Shown piece by piece: positions 12,893 through 24,341 of a stretch of 64,000 bases of DNA. This stretch comes from Paramarasmius palmivorus (lineage: Eukaryota > Basidiomycota > Agaricomycetes > Agaricales > Marasmiaceae): assembly GCA_037176845.1 (NCBI GenBank), contig JAYKXP010000038.1, positions 62,001-126,000 on the forward strand, given 5' to 3'. Position 1 is the first letter of the stretch; the number at the start of each line of letters is the position of its first letter. The notes under the pieces were generated by a model. That model searched no databases. It was not told the origin of the DNA and saw only the letters and a program-made list of their open reading frames with translations. A program made the translations under genes and the position numbers.

Positions 12893-14227
12893 TTACCGAT
12901 CAGATTGGAGGTCGTTCAAGATACGTAGAATGTTGAGGACTAAGAACAGAAAGTCAGCTCGATCGACTCTACACTGGTATGAGCCACTCACAAAGGTTGA
13001 TAAAGCTGGTCAGACTGATCAGTAAGAAGCCAACTGAGAAAGGACATGAAGACGTACTCAAGATACAGGTCAATGGCTCCGAGGATATACTCGTCGGGAG
13101 ACAAACGGTTGATAATGAGGTGTGTGTCAAAAATGACATATCCACTGAAGATTAGACAACCTCCAATAGCAAAGACGAGGTCCACAGTACGGCTCATTGG
13201 GAAGAACATAGCAACGAAGCCACCCATGACTGCGGAGATTGGATCAACCACTGATTTCAACCGGGAGAGATATAGCATACCAAGAGCGATCAGTCCCCCG
13301 AATAACCACGGGCCTAGTCCGTCGAAGTCATACTGAGACCATTTTAGCTGTTTCGGCCCAAAAAAGAAAGTCAGTGTGCTCACCTTCGACTGGAATGTGA
13401 AAAGTGTAAGACCCAAGAAAACGGCAGTGGTAATGATCCTGAAAAGGGCTGTTTTGAGTAATGACATTGCTTGTACAAGTGACCTCACATACAAGGCTTG
13501 CAGAACGATGAGGTTGTCATAGAAAGAGACCACGACACCCAGGGTGAATGCTTCCAACGCCGTGAAGGTCGAGAGCAGAAAGAGGTTCCATGGGTGGTTG
13601 TGACGTTGCCAATACAGCAAGAACAAGTTTATTAAGGTGCCGAAGAGGGGAACATAGAAAGACCAGGTGCTAAATTATGGCAGGTGAGTTTTCCAGCCTT
13701 AGCAGAAGCGCTAACATGGACGCACTGTGTCTGAACCCATGAGAGTGTATCAGGGGAATTTGAGATAACTCCTCCAACGACACAAGTTGCGACCTTGAAG
13801 ATACATTAGCTTTCTCCCGATGAGGGACAGGATTGCAGTACACACAATTTGGCAGACTGCGACAGAAGGTTCATATATGAGCAGTGCACCGGTAATAGCG
13901 CGGCTGAAACTACGCACGCAAGATTGTATAGACTTTTCGAATGAACGCATGACGAATCGCTGCAGAACTTCCGGATACCGTTACACCGTACTTGGAGCGG
14001 ATTCGTGAGTCATCTTGGGACTTGGGAAAGTGGGGTTTCGTATGTACCTTAAAATCGTCTGCAACATCTCCGGCATCTGGTTGGTCATAGAAGGCACCTG
14101 GACCCGAACGGCTGGAGCTTCCAAGTAGGGGATCGTGTGCTTCGTCTCTGAACGGCCGTGTACCGTTGCTCTTGGGCATTGCTTGCGCGGCGCCATAGGA
14201 TGGTGGAGGAACTGGATATTGGCTCAT
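12893..14227 (-). CDS. BXI1: Bax-inhibitor-1 / Lifeguard family membrane protein (BXI1-like)
   Basis: Seven-helix membrane protein of the TMBIM family, linked in fungi to ER/vacuole calcium and cell-death control. Ten exons: 14227-14048, 13990-13918, 13856-13846, 13793-13726, 13669-13493, 13438-13384, 13332-13281, 13229-13058, 13005-12992 and 12939-12893, giving 282 residues, the usual family length. Two micro-exons (11 and 14 nt) are required to join AFIRKVYTIL to LCQI, then VATCVVGGVIS, and LYLD to FINLFLN. Family landmarks: SFYDNLIVLQAL, GLTLFTFQSK, FDTHLIINRLSPDEY and the C-terminal FLNILRIL. The N-terminus is Pro/Ser-rich and cytosolic. Four introns are multiples of three without stops, so the unspliced frame looks misleadingly open. 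The symbol follows the yeast orthologue. Confidence 0.9.
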
Positions 14228-14411
14228 GGTGGTACGAGCAAAAGATGTGAAGCGCTCATTACCCTCACTGCCTCGAAACTAGACCCTGTCATGACTAAGC
14301 AACTTGATTCATCTCGAAAGCTGTCGAAGCTCAGGGCTACATATTCGAAAGCGATACATACAGCAATGACTGCTCTGGCATACAGGTGTGTTGATACATA
14401 GTCTATAGTGC

Positions 14412-15746
14412 TCAAATAAAAAATACATCATCGTCGTCGTCATCCTCAGGGTTACCAGGGTCAGAGCCTTTCCATCCAGCTTCTTTTAACATGGAATGCC
14501 AAGGGGAATGAACCATTCCTTCTGGTCGGACAGGCGGCAAATTCGGGGAACTCGAACCGCATTTTGAAGTCACCAGATCATATAATAGTGGATTGACGCT
14601 GTGAAAAGGTCATAAGCCACTACAATTGGATTGTAGTGAAGAGATCATACATATCACCGTAGTCAACGCATAGGAAATGCGGCGCCCCAGGAATCGTAAC
14701 CAAAGATACATCAACTCCTGCTTTTTCTAGCTGCTTGCAGAAGTCCTCGGCATATTCAATAGGATATGCTATATCGTTGGTTCCCTGTATCACTACAACG
14801 GGACACGAGATGCGAGCAAGTTCCGAGATAGGATGGCTTTTGCGGTCCTTCATGAAGTCGATAACGTATGCCTTTAATGCTCCCAAATTGGGGTAGGTCC
14901 ATCTCCGCCGCTGTACTCCGGTGGAATTCCAAGCAATCCTGGATCAAGAGTGAGTACTTGATACTCGAGTCCTGGTCACAAACGGTGTTCGGAACACTCA
15001 CGCCGTCCCGAGCGGTGATACTTCACTGAGATTTGTAAAGGCATACTCAGCTGCACCCATCATTGCTTCCTGGAGCAATTCTTCATCAACTGTCTCTGCA
15101 TCCGGTACGCCACTCCTCCATCGCTCGTACACATCTACGTGCCCTTCACTGACATCGAGAGGCTTTTCAGCTATTGCTCAGCATCGGCAATAGCAGTACG
15201 AATATCCGACATACCTCTTCGAGGCATTCATGCGAGGGAAGGGTGAGGGAGAGAACTTTTGTGGGGTACGAGAGAGCGATTTGTAGTGCAACCGTTGCGC
15301 CGGATGCTAGACCAAAGAAATGGCAAGGTGGTAACGATAGAGCATCCTTAACAACTCGGTCAGAATATGTCGAAGAGATAGAAGATCAGCGCCCGCACCA
15401 TGAGCCTGACGGTGTCCTCTGCAGCATCGAACTGGTCATACGTTGGTGGAGTCGCGTCGCCTAAGGTTTCTCCGTGCTCCCGTACATCAAAAGTGACAAG
15501 GTTGAATCGTCGAAGCCGCGGGTCTGTAAATTGAGCTACAATTGTTGAATGGCGTCAGTGGCGTCGAGAAAGCAGTGAAACAGGTCGCTCACAATGGAAG
15601 ATCACCGGTGCGGTAAATACAGGGTGGATGAAGAGAATTGTCGGGAGATTTGGATCAATAGACCTGGAATCTTCAGACGTCGGTGTGGATATGATATACT
15701 TGAACTTGACGTTTCCTGTCCTTGTCTCGACGTCGACGAATGGCAT
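14412..15746 (-). CDS. Alpha/beta-hydrolase fold protein with altered nucleophile elbow
   Basis: Six exons: 15746-15593, 15535-15399, 15346-15215, 15162-15002, 14938-14651 and 14598-14412, giving 352 residues. The fold is shown by an early strand with the oxyanion region (TILFIHPVF), strand NLVTFDVREHGET, the elbow HFFGLASGATVALQIALSYP, and the C-terminal acid and His loops (VIQGTNDIAYP, PGAPHFLCVD). The usual G-x-S-x-G reads G-L-A-S-G, so the residue in the nucleophile position is Ala with Ser next to it; the Asp and His are in place. It may be a non-classical or inactive hydrolase. The tail ends in an acidic run before VFFI. Substrate unknown. Confidence 0.8.
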
Positions 15747-17557
15747 GGGTGAGGGAAGTGGGGAGATTTACAAAGAGCCCAGAACGGGCGCAGCTTTAAA
15801 CTGGACATTGTATTGAATGTCAGGAATGGATGTCACGGTCAATTTAGTGGCCGTGACACATATGTATGGCATCTTGAAATCATGATCATCAAATGGGCCT
15901 GATAGTGGTTCCTCTGTGGAGGAACGGACGTACTTATGAGTAATAATATAGACTCGAGTCAATGAAAAGAAATCCTACGGCTAGTCTGCGACGAAAATCT
16001 TTATGGATGTAATCTCTGAGCGGCACCGGAGTTCATTTCTAGCCCGACACTAAAGACCGCTCGTAGCGGTCCAACTATCATCCTGGAGCATCGGCTTGAT
16101 GTGGACTTCCCGGTAGTCATATCCATTCTGACCGTTGCATCTTTCACCAAATTGACGCGGAACAATGATTGAACTCGAGCCTTCTGACACGGGGCCAAGC
16201 CTGCGGCTGCCTACGGAGATGCAAGGTTTAAGAATGCATGGATATCATCAAAACAGCCTCTGGGCCTCTGACTCACTGTTAACATGGATCCAGCGTAACT
16301 GGCAGCACCTTATTCGTCATGCCGTTGTTACACCCGAAACCATAGGCTCTGAACTTCGAGAAAAGTTTTAGAGCATTGCCAGACTCAAAGAATGAAACAA
16401 GAACGCACGCGGGTTCCCGTGTATTCATGATGGAATTTCCGCTGCTGAGCAGTAGCCTATATCGCCGACCGAGAAATCCATCATCCCCGCTATTGGTACA
16501 GACATCCGGGGATGTTGGACGGAAGGATGAATATTTTCTAGAAAAGGTGTAAGTAAACTGTAAAGTGTCTCCTCGGACATCATGCGACTCCATACACTAA
16601 CCTCTTTCTTCATTTCGGTGAGTAGTAGAGAGTCGTTCCCTTATTCGCTTCACAGTCGTATTGACTGTGTATGTCAGGGTGGCTCGGGTTGGGGTGCTGG
16701 CTCATCGTGGGGGTTTACGCGTTTACGTTTAGGCCTTAGGTTCAGGAAAAGGCAAGGAAAAGGGACCGTCTCCGTATCACGAGAACATTTCCCACGTTCA
16801 AACTTCAGATCATGCGCTGACAGTGACCTTGGACTCTCACGCGCTAGTCTCCCCTAGGCAGAAGCTCAACCGCTCGCAAGCTCGTATTCACGCGCACTCA
16901 CAACGTCACTACTTCCTCCACGAAGTTGAAAACACATCGTCAGGGCGTCAGCCTTTGTCAAAGCCGAACCACGACGCGAATCCCTCACGAACTCCAAGGG
17001 TGAATTTTGGACCAATGACAAGAGGCACTCGTGATTTTCCCTCATTTTCCTTCGACTTGAAGTTGATGTTTATTCTAGAATCCATTTTGCTTCGTGGCGG
17101 ATCGCATGAAGTGCTAGAATTGATATAGCAGTATGGCTCTCGCTTGATTTGAAATGTCCCCCCAAAGCTGATATATAACGTAGTCGGAGTGGTGCATCCT
17201 GTGCTACCCAATGACAGAACTATCGTGGACTGTCGAGTCTGGGCTGAGCATTCGATCTGACATGATTATCCTTCATCAAGAGGTCCGAGATGTGCGAATG
17301 ACAGCGTCTCGTGGTCTATCACGAAGATTTGAGCGGATTACCTGACACTGGAAACGATTACATGGGATGGGAAGGATCAGGTTTTGATAGTCAGTTGAGT
17401 TCATGTGAGTAGCAATATATCATAGCTGAGAGCGAACGATTAATGAGTCTACACAGCTTTATCCAACACATGGTTGACGCAAAAATTGGCTATAAGAAGA
17501 GAAGCGCTGCGAGTGCGTATCGCACCTGCGTTAAATTCTATTACTTTGGGAAGTTTT

Positions 17558-17599
17558 CCGGCTACTGACCTGATATCTTTCTCATAAAATAGCCGAATG
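17558..17599 (+). repeat. Duplicated promoter block, copy 1
   Basis: A 42-nt block beginning ccggctactgacctgatat lies 109 nt before the first P450 ATG. It recurs with few differences at 20808-20849 before the second P450, so the duplication included upstream control sequence. Confidence 0.75.
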
Positions 17600-17616
17600 T
17601 CGTGAGATTGTTCTAT

Positions 17617-17624
17617 CATAAAAC
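17617..17624 (+). promoter_or_regulatory. Degenerate TATA-like box of P450 copy 1
   Basis: cataaaac about 50 nt before the ATG, at the position where the second copy has a canonical tataaaaa. Inferred from comparison of the duplicates. Confidence 0.4.
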
Positions 17625-17666
17625 TCAGGCCATCCGGTCCTCTATCCCCTACCTTTCTCCCTTACG

Positions 17667-20092
17667 ATGGAAATAACTCTACTCTGTCTCTTACTGCCCG
17701 CGATTGCTCTGTTTCTCTACTGGCGTTCCAGGTCGAAATCACTGATTGCTAGAATCCGAGGGCCGAAACCTAAATCGTGGCTCGTAGGCAAGTCCTTTGA
17801 TTATTCGATCTGTTCGCGATCACTTGACATGATTCATAGGAAACCTCGAAGAGCTTTTACAGGCACAATCAGGAGAAGTACGTGTTTACGCCTCGTTCCC
17901 GCTGCGTCTTGCTAATGGAATGAAACAGACAGACTTTCGATGGCAATCACTCTATGGCGGAATTGCGCGATACAGAGGCACGTTCGGAGTGAGTTCTTAT
18001 CATCCGACCCCGAATATTGTGCTAATTAACAATCCGTTCAAGGACGAGCGTCTTTGGATTTCGGACCCAAAAGCCGTTCAGCACGTCCTTCATGCGCCCA
18101 ACTACCGGTGGGAAAGGAGCAAGGAGATAAGGCAGCGTACAATTCTTTTGTTCGGTTAGTATACCAGCTTTATTCTTCCGTGAGCTTTACTTGACGCTTG
18201 ATATCACAGGGCCAGGGGTGACCTCCGTAGCAGGTTGGAGCTTCTATAGACCTTAGAGACTTAAATACTGACAGATGGCATAATAGGAGATGAACACCGA
18301 CGACAGCGAAGGGTTATGCAACCAAGCTTTGGGGCCCCAGCGTCCCGGGAATTGGTCCCAGTATTCTTCTCTGCTGCTGCCGCTGTTTGTCGAGCTTTCT
18401 TACTCAGGCAAAGTTGGTTCCTAACTTTCTTCTTCAGCTCACCAGCGTTCTGAAAGATCTGATCCTTCAATCGGACGAGGATTGTAAAGTGTTCAACATT
18501 CCGAAATATGTCTCTCGAGCAACTCTGGATGCTATTGGACATGGTTCGTGGTCATCCTTAGCGGGGTAAAGTGACTCACGAATGTAAATCTAGCTGGATT
18601 TGACTACCACTTCGGGGCAATGGAAAATGCTGACAATCCTCTTGCGGTAGCTTACAGCAACCTCTTGTACGTGCAGAAATCTTTGTGACAAAGTCGTATA
18701 TCTGATGTACCTTCAGTGCTGAACTATTTGCTTCTCCCACCAAAGCATCGCTGGTTTCAATGGCTCTGCCTTCGATATTGCCATTCAAACTCGTCGAACT
18801 TTTATTGAAGCAGTCGTCTAGCAAACGAGCCAAGCGCGCACGTCTGTTAAAGGAAGTCTCGACAGACGTTGCAAAACAACTCCTCAGAGAGAAAGCGGGA
18901 AATATTAGCCAAGGCAGAGGCAATAAGGATGTTATGTCTCTTTTGAGTTAGTACCTCTCATCCTCGCTGGCTGGTAGTCTCAACAGGATGCCCATAGTAA
19001 AGGCTAATTTGTCGGAGAACGAAAAGTCCAAATTGTCAGACAAGGAGCTGATTGCTCAGATGATGTGAGTGCCCAGTTCAGTAGCAATATCTTTCACTGT
19101 ATTGACTTGTTCTATAGCACGATATTCATAGCGGGACATGAGACTACAGGTGCGTCTTTCACGAAATTTGGAAAGCCTATGCCCTTATCCATCGCCCTAG
19201 CCAATTCTATCTCCTGGACTCTTCTTGAATTAAGTCGACATCCTGAGATGCAATCTCGACTCAGAGAAGAGATTCGTGCAAAGAAACGCGACATGGTGGC
19301 GAAGGGAAATACAGCTAGGACCTTTGCAGCTGAAGACTTCGATACATTACCCTACCTGAATGCGGTTCTCAAGGTAAGTAGCTGTGTTGTTCGTATCAAA
19401 TAACACAACGCAGACTGGTATATTCTCAGGAATCACTTCGTTATCATTCTGTCGCATCCCAAATTCAACGAATGGCAAACGTCGACGACGTGATCCCCCT
19501 TAGCGAGCCTATACTCACATCTGACGGACAATATATCAGTGAGGTGCCAGTCCGCAAAGGTCAGAAGGTCTGGATATCGATTAGCGGCTACAACCGGTGG
19601 GATCGGTGCCTTCTGGGAAGAATATTTTTATTTATTGACCCAACAGGAACAAGAGCGTATTTGGCGAAGATGCACATGAATTCAATCCAGACCGGTGGCT
19701 CAATAATTTGATAGATATCAAGCCTGGATCGTCAGTTGGAGTATACGCTAACTTGTAAGTGACACTCGAAAGCTGCGGTTCCATTTTGCTCATCTATTCT
19801 GAAGGGCTACCTTTGCTGGTGGTCAACGCTCATGCATTGGCTGGCGATTTGCGTATGTCCAATCAACTTTGACGACGAATGATGAATTAACCGCAAGAAA
19901 CATGACAGCGTTCTGGAGATGCAAGCATTCCTCGTCGAGCTGATAAGCAATTTTGAATTTTCGATTACGCCTGAATGCAGTCGTATCCGTCGAGAAGCAG
20001 CAGGAGTAATGCTTCCGACTCTCGAAGGAGAAGTGGAGAAAGGTGTACAATGTCCTCTGCTGGTTAGCTGCATTTCTGCGGATGAGAATTGA
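17667..20092 (+). CDS. Cytochrome P450 monooxygenase, tandem copy 1
   Basis: Membrane-anchored haem monooxygenase. About 16 exons spliced by eye keep one frame from the N-terminal anchor (LLCLLLPAIALFLYW) to the stop. Landmarks: RGPKPKSWLVG Pro-hinge region, C-helix RRQRRVMQPSFG, I-helix FIAGHETT, K-helix ESLR (ExxR), PERF-like region EFNPDRWL and haem loop FAGGQRSCIGWRF with the Cys ligand. The first intron (17788-17839) begins GC (gcaagt) rather than GT; the second copy has gt there. Close paralogue of the gene at 20969. Substrate is unknown; no terpene or polyketide synthase is adjacent. Intact, though many exons are very short. Confidence 0.88.
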
Positions 20093-20807
20093 ACGAAGTT
20101 TTGTTCGCTCTGTCATGGATTTTTTTTGTCTGTTTATCAATTACTAGATTACATAGATAATGTTCACCAGTATCGAAAAAGCCTAGATCTCGCCACTGCA
20201 ACGTCACTGTATTGAGGCTCAAAGATTCCTACCACAAATTGAAAGAAAGTGATTGGTTCAATATCACGTGATACTGTTTCGATGTGACTTTAGGGCAGGT
20301 TTTTGACTGACCAAACTGAACGCGTGCTACATCAGCAAATGCAATTTGGATCAGATTGAGATTCCACCTGGCTGGCGGTCCTGCCTGTGAAGACATGCTC
20401 CGTCGACGTCCCACTGGCACTCGTCATCAACGTTGCCTCAACCACCACTACCCGCGCCTCTTATTCGACTATTGAATGCTGGGAGGGCTCTAAATATTGA
20501 TCATAGGTTCGGCGTTGTTGCTGTACTGTGCTATTCTTAACATTCGAAATATGCACATAAGCCAACCCATAACAGATGATCATTCACTGTCCTGCAAATA
20601 AGATTGGCGGACTCTCACGTGCACTCACCTGGCCCTTTGGAAAACAAAAGACAAGGTGGGACAGCAAAGCACCCTTTAATATCGTAGGCTGATGTGAGTA
20701 ACGATAAATACCACAATTGACACGGAGTGACAAAGGGGTTCGTGCAGGGAAGCGCCGTGAATACGTATTACTTCGGCCATGAGACTTGATTGATATTGGG
20801 AACTTCA

Positions 20808-20849
20808 CCGGCTACTGACCTGATATTTTTTTCATAAAGTAGCCGAATG
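20808..20849 (+). repeat. Duplicated promoter block, copy 2
   Basis: Counterpart of 17558-17599. Spacing to the ATG is 161 nt to the block start versus 109 nt in copy 1, so the segment between has diverged by indels. Confidence 0.75.
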
Positions 20850-20915
20850 CAAACGGAAAGTCAAGTCAAATCTGTTGGTTGCCGTATACGTGAGGTCGGG
20901 TCGCTGGCGTTCCAT

Positions 20916-20923
20916 TATAAAAA
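20916..20923 (+). promoter_or_regulatory. TATA box of P450 copy 2
   Basis: tataaaaa 53 nt before the ATG at 20969; canonical, unlike the copy-1 equivalent. Confidence 0.55.
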
Positions 20924-20968
20924 CCTAGGTCTGTCCTGGTTCTCTATCACCGACCTTTCCCCCTCACG

Positions 20969-23438
20969 ATGGAAACTAGTTCAATAATTCTCTTGCTACT
21001 CGCAGTCGCACTATTTCTTTACGGGCGTTCTAGGCGCAAGTCGCCGATTGCCAGTATTCGTGGGCCGAAAAGCAAGTCATGGCTCGTAGGTCAGTTCTCT
21101 TTCATTCTTTATCTGTTTATGGCGACTTCAACTTTGGCAGGAAACCTCGAGGAACTTTTGCAGCCACAAGCGGGAGAGGTAGGAAAGCTCACTGTGTAAT
21201 CGTCGCTGTCTGATGTTCTGACTGAACCAAACAGACGGACTTTCGATGGCAATCACTCTATGGCGGAATTGCCCGATATAGAGGAACATTTGGAGTGAGA
21301 TATCAGTACTCTTCCCGGGTGAACATTTTTATTCACAATTCGTCCACAGGACGAGCGTCTATTTGTTGCAGACCCGAAAGCAGTCCAGCACGTCCTTCAT
21401 GCTCCAAACTACCGATGGGAAAGGACCTTGGAGATGAGGCAACGTACAGCGCTCTTGGTCGGTAAGTATATCAAGCAGCTAGTCCTTGTCTGAGCACTCT
21501 TATTAATTGTCTCGTATCACAGGTCCGGGCGTGACTGCTGTGGCCGGTAAGATCAGTCATGAAATCAGTGCTCGAACGCTGACAGAACTCCGACAAAAGG
21601 TCATGATCACCGGAGGCAGCGAAGGGTTATGCAGCCAAGTTTCGGTGCTCCTGCATCCCGAGAATTGGTCCCAGTATTTTCATCTGCCGCTGTTGCTGTT
21701 CGTTGATACTTTCTCTGGGCACTCAGTTATTCACGAAGTTTCGTCTAGCTCACTAACGCGATGAAGGATATCATTGTTCAATCTGACAGCGGATCCAAGG
21801 TATTCAACATTCCAAAATATGTTTCTCGGGCAACTTTGGATGCTATTGGACATGGTTCGTTGAGGTTCTTGAGCAAGTTACCTTGGCTTACTATGAATAC
21901 GTTTTTTAGCTGGATTTGATTACCACTTTGGTGCAATGGAGGATGCTAATAACCGCCTCGCCGCAGCTTATAACAACTTATTGTACGCATTCAGCTCACC
22001 TTATTATTGGTTCACGGACGCATACCTGACATTTCCCTAGCACTGACTTGTTTGCCTTGCCTACCAAAGCGACCTTAGTCTCCATGGCTCTGCCCACACT
22101 ACTGCCCTTCAAACTTGTCGAATTCATGTTGAACCATTCAACCAATGACAGGGCTAAACGCGTACAGATGGTAAAAGAAATCTCAACGGATGTTGCGCGG
22201 CAGCTTCTTAGAGAGAAAGCGGGGAATATTAGCCAGGGTAAAGGCAACAAAGATGTCATGTCTCTTTTGGGTACGCATTTGTTGGCCCTCCAACAGACTA
22301 CTAGTTCTAACGCAATTCTGTAGTTAAAGCCAACCTATCCGAAAACGAAAAGTCTAAGCTGTCGGATGATGAGTTACTTGCCCAGATGACGTGAGTCCTG
22401 CAAATTAGACTGCAGGTTACTTTCCTTGACGACGTTCAATGGAACAGCACGATATTCGCAGCAGGACATGAAACTACAGGTGTGTTTCTTTCAGTCTATA
22501 AAATATCAACCTCATCTGATTCCTCCAGCAAACTCCATTTCCTGGACATTACTCGAGCTCAGTCGACATCCTGAAATGCAAAACCGGCTGAGGGAGGAAA
22601 TCTTTGCAAAGAAACGCGAGCTGGCGGCCAAGGGAGACACCACTGGGAACTTTGTTGCTGAAGACTTCGACACACTACCATACCTGAATGCGGTGCTCAA
22701 GGTAAGCAGTTAATTACCGGAATGCCCAGACCGACATGATATGGACCTACAACTACTACTACCTTTAGGAATCACTTCGCTACCATTCCGTCGCACCACA
22801 GATTCAACGAATGGCCAATGTCGACGACGTGATCCCTCTTAGCGAGCCTATACTCACATCCGACGGACAATATATCAGTGAGGTGCCAGTCCGCAAAGGT
22901 CAAAAGGTCCTGATTTCGGTGAACGGATACAATAGGTATGGTCAGTCCTCTTGGATTATAAGGCTCTTGATTTATCTCTGGCGCAGGAATAAGAACGTGT
23001 TTGGCGAAGATGCACACGAATTCAATCCGGACCGTTGGCTCAATAACTCGATAGGTACCAAGCCCGGATCCTCAGTCGGAGTATACGCCAATTTGTAAGT
23101 GATCATTAGTCGAAAACTGAGACCATTATTCTCACCCTTTTTCCAAGGGCCACATTTGCTGGCGGTCAACGTTCATGCATTGGTTGGCGATTTGCGTATG
23201 TCCAATTAAATCTGACGACGACGAATGATAAACTAACCGCAAGAAACGTGGTAGCGTTCTGGAGATGCAAGCATTCCTCGTGGAGCTAATAAGCAATTTC
23301 GAATTTTCTACCACGCCCGAATGCAGTCGTATCCGTCGAGAAGCAGCAGGAGTAATGATTCCAACTCTTGAAGGGGAAGTAGAGAAAGGGGTGCAATGCC
23401 CTTTGTTGGTTAAGTGCATCGCGGCGGATGAGAATTAA
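20969..23438 (+). CDS. Cytochrome P450 monooxygenase, tandem copy 2
   Basis: Paralogue of the gene 3.3 kb upstream with the same exon plan. Landmarks: anchor LLLLAVALFLYG, RRQRRVMQPSFG, I-helix FAAGHETT, ESLR, EFNPDRWL and haem loop FAGGQRSCIGWRF. The exon after GPGVTAVAG begins HDHRRQRR where copy 1 has DEHRRQRR. All junctions can be read as GT-AG, including the first intron (gtcagt), where copy 1 uses GC. Both copies end in the same tail (EGEVEKGVQCPLLV, then ADEN). No disabling mutation seen. A polyadenylation-like aataaa follows the stop by 85 nt. The pair probably has overlapping substrates but may differ in expression. Confidence 0.88.
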
Positions 23439-23522
23439 CAGAAGTAGGCCGACATATCATATTTCAGATATCATCTCCATGCGTCGTATTACGATAGTAC
23501 AGGTACAATATTCATTCATTTC

Positions 23523-23528
23523 AATAAA
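23523..23528 (+). terminator. Candidate polyadenylation signal
   Basis: aataaa downstream of the second P450 stop and just before the stop of the convergent small gene. Fungal signals are loose, so this is tentative. Confidence 0.35.
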
Positions 23529-23536
23529 GTTCCATT

Positions 23537-23992
23537 CTACGCCTTTCCTTTCCTTTCGAGCAGCTCTTCTTCCTCAGCCTTCAATTCAGCATCTATTTTA
23601 GCACCTTTTGAGGGCTCATTCCCATGCGAACGAGCAGGTTCTAATGGGTCGTGTACTGTGTCTTTGGTTTTGTTGCTGAGGTTGTCGATTTCATGGCTCT
23701 CTGCAGCGGCTAGTCTATTCGCGAGTGAACGCTCATCCCTGTGATGGTAAAGTCAGATTGATGACTGATACAACAATACCTTTGAGACATACTTGGAGTC
23801 AATCTCGCTATGAGCATTTGGGGGTGCAAACTCGAAACGTTCTCTTTGGTCGGTGACAGTTCCTTTGGTAGTTCTAGATCATGCGTTGAGTCCCGGGTAT
23901 CTGTATACGAGGCCTGCAACTCACCGCTGGTCACCGTCATTGTATACCTGTGAGTTTCCGACCTTGGATTGCATAGCTCCGGACCCAGACAT
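23537..23992 (-). CDS. Small conserved hydrophilic protein, function unknown
   Basis: Three exons (23992-23925, 23873-23793, 23738-23537) give 116 residues beginning MSGSGAMQSKVGNSQVYNDG. It is highly charged, without membrane segment or signal peptide. The C-terminal part contains HDPLEPARSHGNEPSKGAKI and ends in an acidic helix then ERKGKA. That Pro-x-x-x-H-G-N-E-P-S-x-G-A motif is familiar from short uncharacterised fungal proteins, by memory only. Splicing is well determined: each junction restores the conserved frame, while the continuous ORFs do not. It could be a stress-related disordered protein; no function is claimed. Confidence 0.75.
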
Positions 23993-24341
23993 GATAAGGT
24001 GTTTTTGAGAAGGCTTTGAAGTAGATGCGAGTGAATGTAGGTGGTTGATGCTGAACAACTCTAGATCGCTGGAGGTATTTAACGACTCGATACCCACCCA
24101 TGACGTTCTCGTTGCCACAGACGATCCACAGATATGACATCCATTCTGATGATATGGTCTTTGTCGAGCAACGTGTAATGAGCATCGAGCAACATCTCTG
24201 ACGTCATCTCACGCGCACGGACCACCTGCAATTGAGTCCGGTTAGACAGACGGATTTTTAAGGGAATATCGTTCATTAGAGTGAATTAAAAGTACATAGT
24301 CCTCAGCCACCATAGAACCTTTTATTTCACATCGTGGGGAC
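23993..24341. promoter_or_regulatory. Spacer upstream of the small protein gene
   Basis: 349 nt between two minus-strand genes: promoter of the small gene and 3' UTR of SOD2. No specific signal recognised. Confidence 0.45.

Larger units (their letters stand above)
15747..17666. other. 1.9-kb region without a supported gene
   Basis: Only short ORFs are present; the longest with an ATG (16593 down to 16279, minus, about 104 codons) shows no recognisable family or splice-supported extension. The right end, from about 17.4 kb, holds the promoter of the first P450, including a block repeated before the second copy. Confidence 0.5.
20093..20968. promoter_or_regulatory. Intergenic region between tandem P450 genes
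   Basis: 876 nt without a supported ORF. Its right half is the duplicated P450 promoter; the left part is the 3' end of copy 1 plus unrelated sequence. Confidence 0.55.

Noticed and set aside
16279..16593. Minus-strand 104-codon ORF with ATG in the large empty region
   Set aside because: No family features, no splice-supported extension and no conserved neighbour; left as non-coding.
18387..18569. P450 copy 1 as a pseudogene because its exons look frame-broken
   Set aside because: Every break coincides with a plausible short intron shared with copy 2; all P450 motifs are intact.
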